Assembly: GCA_027488415.1 (NCBI GenBank) | Contig: JAIYBS010000355.1 | Span: forward strand, 1 to 6,766 | From: Planctomycetaceae bacterium | GTDB lineage: Bacteria; Planctomycetota; Phycisphaerae; Phycisphaerales; SM1A02 | Length of the DNA stretch: 6,766 nt | Direction: 5' to 3' | The notes under the pieces: generated by a model | The model's input: only the letters and a program-made list of their open reading frames with translations | What the model was told of the DNA's origin: nothing | The model's database searches: none | Shown: positions 4,801 to 6,766 of the stretch, in pieces | How positions within the stretch are numbered: the first letter of the stretch is position 1 | How the letters are laid out: each line of letters starts with the position of its first letter | Program-made: the position numbers and the translations under genes

Positions 4801-6195
4801 TCAGCGGCAGAGGAGCAGATAGCGCTCGAACACGGCGACCATCTGGTCGTGCCAGGTGTCGCTCAGCGCGAGCCCCGCGAGCTCCGCGACGAGGTCGCTC
4901 CGGTCGGTCAGGCGGATGACCCGGCCGCCGCCGGCGCGGGCGATCTCCGGGAAGTGCTTCACCTCGTCGGGATTGCGCTCGTCACGGGCGCTGAGGACGT
5001 AGGTGACGATGCCGCGGGCGCGGGCGGCGCGCGACATCTCGGCGCAGCGAGTCCCCCAGCCGGGAGTCGGCGGAGCGTCGCCGATGAGCACCATGACCTG
5101 CTGCGACTCCGGCCGCCACGCGAAGCGGCCGTACGCCACCTTCAGCGCCTCCTGCACCAGCTCGGGCTCGTCGCCGCCGCCTTCCGCGGAGAGCTTCCAG
5201 AGTCGCTCCCGCGCGACCGCGGGGTCGGCGGTGAAGTCCCATCCGAGGGTCTCGAAGTCGTCCTGCTCGTCGCGGTAGCCGACGACGCCGACTCGCATGC
5301 CGCCGGCGACGGCGTTCACGAACCGCATGAGGTCGTCGATGCCCGCCTGCGCCTGCGCGATCTCGCCGGCCATGCTGCCGGTGCAGTCGATCGCCACGCC
5401 GAGGTCGATGGGCTTCGAGAAGAGCGTGTCGAGCGCCGACGTGAACCGGACGAAGGCCGCGTCGTCGAGCTTCGCGACCGGGTTCTCCTCGCCGGGCGCC
5501 GCCTTGCGGGCGGTCGTCACCCCGTCGATCCGCAGGCTGGCGCGATTGCGGTCGAGCCAGAGGCGCCACTTCCAGTCCTGTCGCGAGTCCCGGGCGCCGG
5601 TGAGCGCGGCGATGCGCGGGCTGAGCGCGCCGCCGTCGTCGCGGTCGAGCCGGGCGATCACGGAGCAAAGCGTGTCCTTCGCGAAGTCGCCGAGCTTGGC
5701 ACTCGAGCGTCCCTGGACCTCGAGCGCGCCGAGAAGCTCGACCGCGAGCAGGCGCTCCGAGTTGTCCTGCGACCGCGCGAGGGCGCGTGCGCCGCGCTCG
5801 ACGCGCTCGGCGTCCACCTGCCAGCCGCAGCGGAGCATCGTCCGGACCACGCGCGGGTCCTCCTCGGTGGCCGCGAGCCGAGCGATCGGCTCGGCGCCGG
5901 TCCGTGCCATCGCAAGGATCGCCGCGCTCCGCACGCGCGGGTCGGTATCGACCGCGAGCGCGGCGAGGAACTCGCCCGACTCGGCCGCGCCGACCTGCTC
6001 GAGCCGCATGGCGGAAACCATCCGGCGCAGCCACGTGCCGTTCGCGGCGAGGCGGCGGAGCGATGCCTTGCTTGCGTCGGCGTCGAGCTCGGCGGCTCCG
6101 GGCGGGCGCTCGGGCTGTTGCGGCGCGTCCGGCGCGGGCGGCACGCCCGGTGAGAGCGCGAGCGCCAGCGCGAGCATCGACGCGAGGCGCACCAT
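4801..6195 (-). CDS. Exported HEAT-repeat protein with a von Willebrand factor A domain
   Basis: A 464-residue protein. The N-terminus (MVRLASMLALALALSPG) looks like a signal peptide and is followed by a Pro-rich linker at about 18-33. Residues about 45-160 form HEAT-like helical repeats, marked by DPRVRSAAILAMARTG and DPRVVRTML. The vWA domain spans about 263-440. IDLGVAIDCTGSM contains the MIDAS residues D270, T272 and S274; VGVVGYRDEQDDF follows; GGGDEPE (339-345) occupies the region of the third MIDAS loop; and IGDAPP supplies D373. Such domains bind a divalent metal and a protein ligand. The ATG at 6195-6193 begins the signal peptide; the frame stays open farther upstream, but there it only overlaps the thioredoxin-like gene. 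It starts 5 bp after that gene's stop with GGGGA 9 nt upstream, so the two are probably co-transcribed. Partner and exact role are unknown. Confidence 0.9.
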   Translation of the reverse strand: MVRLASMLALALALSPGVPPAPDAPQQPERPPGAAELDADASKASLRRLAANGTWLRRMVSAMRLEQVGAAESGEFLAALAVDTDPRVRSAAILAMARTGAEPIARLAATEEDPRVVRTMLRCGWQVDAERVERGARALARSQDNSERLLAVELLGALEVQGRSSAKLGDFAKDTLCSVIARLDRDDGGALSPRIAALTGARDSRQDWKWRLWLDRNRASLRIDGVTTARKAAPGEENPVAKLDDAAFVRFTSALDTLFSKPIDLGVAIDCTGSMAGEIAQAQAGIDDLMRFVNAVAGGMRVGVVGYRDEQDDFETLGWDFTADPAVARERLWKLSAEGGGDEPELVQEALKVAYGRFAWRPESQQVMVLIGDAPPTPGWGTRCAEMSRAARARGIVTYVLSARDERNPDEVKHFPEIARAGGGRVIRLTDRSDLVAELAGLALSDTWHDQMVAVFERYLLLCR

Positions 6196-6200
6196 CGGGC

Positions 6201-6766
6201 TCAGTCCCCGTGCAGCTGGCGGAGCCGCGGCGAGAGGCGCAGCATGAGCTGCACGCGCTCGAACTCGTCGATCCAGCCCTGCATCGTGTGCGCCGCCTCC
6301 TCGGGGTCCGGCCGCGCCGAGGGCAGCGGGCACGAGGCGCCGCGCTGACGGGCGGCCATCGCCCGGTAGCGGGCCAGCGTCCGGTCGCCCTGGATGGCGC
6401 AGAACTCGAAGTCCTCCGCGCACCACACGACGGTCGGCACGCGCGTGCCGCCGTTGATGCGCAGGCGCTCGGCGAGGTCCATGTGCGCCGCCTGCTCGAG
6501 GAAGCGGACGTCGGCCGCCGGGCAGGCCGCCCCGATCGCCGCGAGCATCGGGCACTGCACCGCGCAGTCGCCGCACCACGCGCCGGTAAGGACCAGCACG
6601 TTCATGCGGCGGGTGAACGCGCCGAGCAGGGCGCGCTGCGCGTCGGTCACGCGCGCGGCCTCGATGTGGGCGGACCACCCGGCGGTGCGGGCGCGCTCCG
6701 CGGCGAGGTACTCGCCCCACGCGACGCCGGCGGAGTGCGCCGCGCGCCAGCCGGCAGTGTCAGAAA
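6201..6766 (-). CDS. Thioredoxin-fold protein with WCGDC motif (5' end beyond window)
   Basis: 187 residues are visible, the N-terminus being cut by the right edge. A GTG at 6650 could start a 149-residue version, but the 38 residues before it stay in frame and read like a real helical segment (WRAAHSAGVAWGEYLAAE), so the gene very likely begins outside. The thioredoxin core is plain: strand MNVLVLTGAWCGDC with the CxxC pair at visible residues 63 and 66, then RVPT with the expected cis-proline. The ending WIDEFERVQLMLRLSPRL is helical. Seven cysteines are present in all, including one four residues after the CxxC pair and two in VVWCAEDFEFC. The family is a bacillithiol-/thioredoxin-like group whose substrates are not known to me. 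No export signal can be judged. It precedes and nearly touches the HEAT/vWA gene. Confidence 0.88.
   Translation of the reverse strand, partial: SDTAGWRAAHSAGVAWGEYLAAERARTAGWSAHIEAARVTDAQRALLGAFTRRMNVLVLTGAWCGDCAVQCPMLAAIGAACPAADVRFLEQAAHMDLAERLRINGGTRVPTVVWCAEDFEFCAIQGDRTLARYRAMAARQRGASCPLPSARPDPEEAAHTMQGWIDEFERVQLMLRLSPRLRQLHGD

Noticed and set aside
4849..6153. Plus-strand 434-codon frame opposite the HEAT/vWA gene
   Set aside because: Antisense to a gene with HEAT and vWA motifs; no recognisable motifs of its own.
6196..6720. N-terminal extension of the vWA frame up to 6720
   Set aside because: The added 175 residues are Arg/Pro-rich and overlap the thioredoxin-like gene in another frame, while the ATG at 6195 opens directly into a signal peptide.
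1..6766. CRISPR array, insertion sequence, tRNA or rRNA
   Set aside because: No regularly spaced direct repeats, transposase motifs with terminal repeats, or tRNA/rRNA signatures were seen.

Overview
This is a high-GC window (roughly 70% by eye) that looks like chromosomal housekeeping DNA from a free-living bacterium. Several traits recall Planctomycetota. The DnaA Walker B region continues as KGATQAEFLHTIDAI and its sensor I region reads TDAHPR. There is a secreted protein with an FWVFIYTIANKTG core, and a HEAT-repeat protein with a vWA domain next to a WCGDC thioredoxin-like protein. The phylum assignment is inference from remembered family features, not a search result.

Layout, left to right. 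Positions 1-1103 (minus) hold dnaA, cut at its 3' end by the window edge, so the DNA-binding domain IV is missing. Positions 1104-1584 are a gene-free stretch of about 480 bp upstream of dnaA. It carries one perfect high-GC-type DnaA box (TTGTCCACA, minus strand), a second degenerate box, several short palindromes and two very stable GC hairpins. It is best read as the dnaA control region, possibly part of an origin. Positions 1585-2577 (minus) encode a two-part GNAT acetyltransferase. Its ATG overlaps the ATG of a divergent gene at 2576-3232 (plus), which encodes a small exported protein of unknown function. That gene seems to be leaderless: a TAGAAT -10 element lies 7 bp before the ATG and there is no Shine-Dalgarno sequence.

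Positions 3319-3719 form a self-contained ribosomal protein L27 (rpmA) unit: promoter, strong Shine-Dalgarno, GTG-started gene, and a textbook intrinsic terminator. The obgE GTPase gene follows at 3744-4760. The usual rplU partner is absent, and the terminator interrupts the common rplU-rpmA-obgE operon plan. Positions 4801-6195 (minus, convergent with obgE) encode an exported HEAT/vWA protein. It is tightly coupled, with a 5-bp gap, to an upstream thioredoxin-fold protein at 6201-6766 that runs off the right edge.

Functionally the window joins replication initiation (DnaA), ribosome structure and maturation (L27, Obg), and two less-characterised modules: an acetyltransferase with a divergent exported protein, and a thioredoxin-like/vWA pair. 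I see no mobile element, CRISPR array, tRNA or rRNA, and nothing that clearly makes a new defence or biosynthetic system. The best leads are the dnaA upstream region, the overlapping divergent start, the independent rpmA unit and the thioredoxin/vWA pair.
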